A stretch of DNA of 64,000 nucleotides, from assembly GCF_003316845.1 (NCBI RefSeq), contig NZ_QMIK01000004.1:682001-746000 (forward strand), written 5' to 3'. How positions within the stretch are numbered: the first letter of the stretch is position 1; each line of letters begins with the position of its first letter. This document shows positions 63,888 to 64,000 of this stretch, piece after piece. The stretch comes from Cognataquiflexum aquatile. Its GTDB lineage: Bacteria; Bacteroidota; Bacteroidia; Cytophagales; Cyclobacteriaceae. The notes beneath the pieces were generated by a model. That model was not told the DNA's origin. It did no database searches and saw only the letters and a list, made by a program, of their open reading frames with translations. The position numbers and the translations under genes are program-made.

Positions 63888-64000
63888 TTATGTTTTCCAA
63901 TTGGTTTTTACGTATTCAATGAAATTGTGGATTTTGACACCAAGTTTTCTATATTCTTCTTGTATCAATTGAATTTCTGCATCAAACTCAGGATACAAAA
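63888..64000 (-). CDS. Partial gene, C-terminal end only
   Basis: A frame open from the right edge ends with TAA at 63888-63890 and encodes LYPEFDAEIQLIQEEYRKLG and then VKIHNFIEYVKTNWKT. The composition is that of a real helical protein. The rest lies outside the window and the family is not recognisable. Confidence 0.55.
   Translation of the reverse strand, partial: LYPEFDAEIQLIQEEYRKLGVKIHNFIEYVKTNWKT

Noticed and set aside
1-64000. Insertion sequences, integrases or rRNA genes
   Set aside because: No transposase, integrase motif or rRNA sequence was recognised on either strand.

Overview
The window is a Bacteroidota chromosome segment, most likely order Cytophagales and close to Cyclobacteriaceae such as Algoriphagus. 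The evidence is a SusC/SusD pair controlled by an ECF sigma factor and a FecR anti-sigma factor, a GldH-type gliding lipoprotein next to a RicT/PSP1 protein, the rpsF-rpsR-rplI operon, promoters of the Bacteroidota type (TTG, about 20 bases, TAnnTTTG), and the remnant of a type IX secretion sorting domain. The genus is inferred.

Layout. 1-6.2 kb: SusD (cut by the left edge), SusC with an STN signalling domain, FecR and the ECF sigma factor, forming one nutrient-responsive regulatory unit. 6.5-25 kb: housekeeping and maintenance genes: rlmD, a short-chain dehydrogenase, a very large SF1 helicase, gldH-ricT, purD, recQ, a sugar-nucleotide cluster (kdsD, mannose-1-phosphate guanylyltransferase, MazG-like), a DnaQ/UvrC fusion nuclease, a GH30 glycosidase and a small secreted protein. 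25-45 kb: a tricorn-like S41 protease, an AsmA-like protein, a cyclophilin, an acyltransferase, tRNA-Gln, a hemolysin III family protein, the ribosomal protein operon, two methyltransferases, apaG, ung, an SMP-30 protein, an EEP nuclease, an AbgT transporter and an ATPase. 45-50 kb: envelope proteins, an MpaB/DUF2236 protein and a tightly overlapping DUF2752-TM2-DUF4097 operon.

The accessory region is 50.4-61.6 kb. Read on the minus strand it holds a membrane-anchored LuxR-type regulator, a 221-residue beta-rich protein without cysteine, a membrane-embedded amidohydrolase-like protein, a caspase-like protease, an unrecognised 401-residue protein, a ComEC-like metallo-beta-lactamase-fold hydrolase and a 1232-residue TPR-CHAT protease. 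The last four genes overlap or nearly touch. Two clan CD cysteine proteases in one operon next to a possible gasdermin-like protein suggest a proteolytic conflict or cell-suicide system; this is the strongest candidate here for an undescribed system. The gasdermin idea is a by-eye inference only.

The intergenic DNA is rich in repeats: four tandem copies of a unit of about 200 bp at 45.6-46.4 kb, a 252-bp tandem duplication and three composite modules at 62-63.3 kb, 9-bp minisatellites upstream of the AAA ATPase and msrB, a 22-bp unit in four copies at 44.7 kb, and an inverted pair of about 170 bp at 8.4 and 21.5 kb. No rRNA, insertion sequence, transposase or CRISPR array was found.
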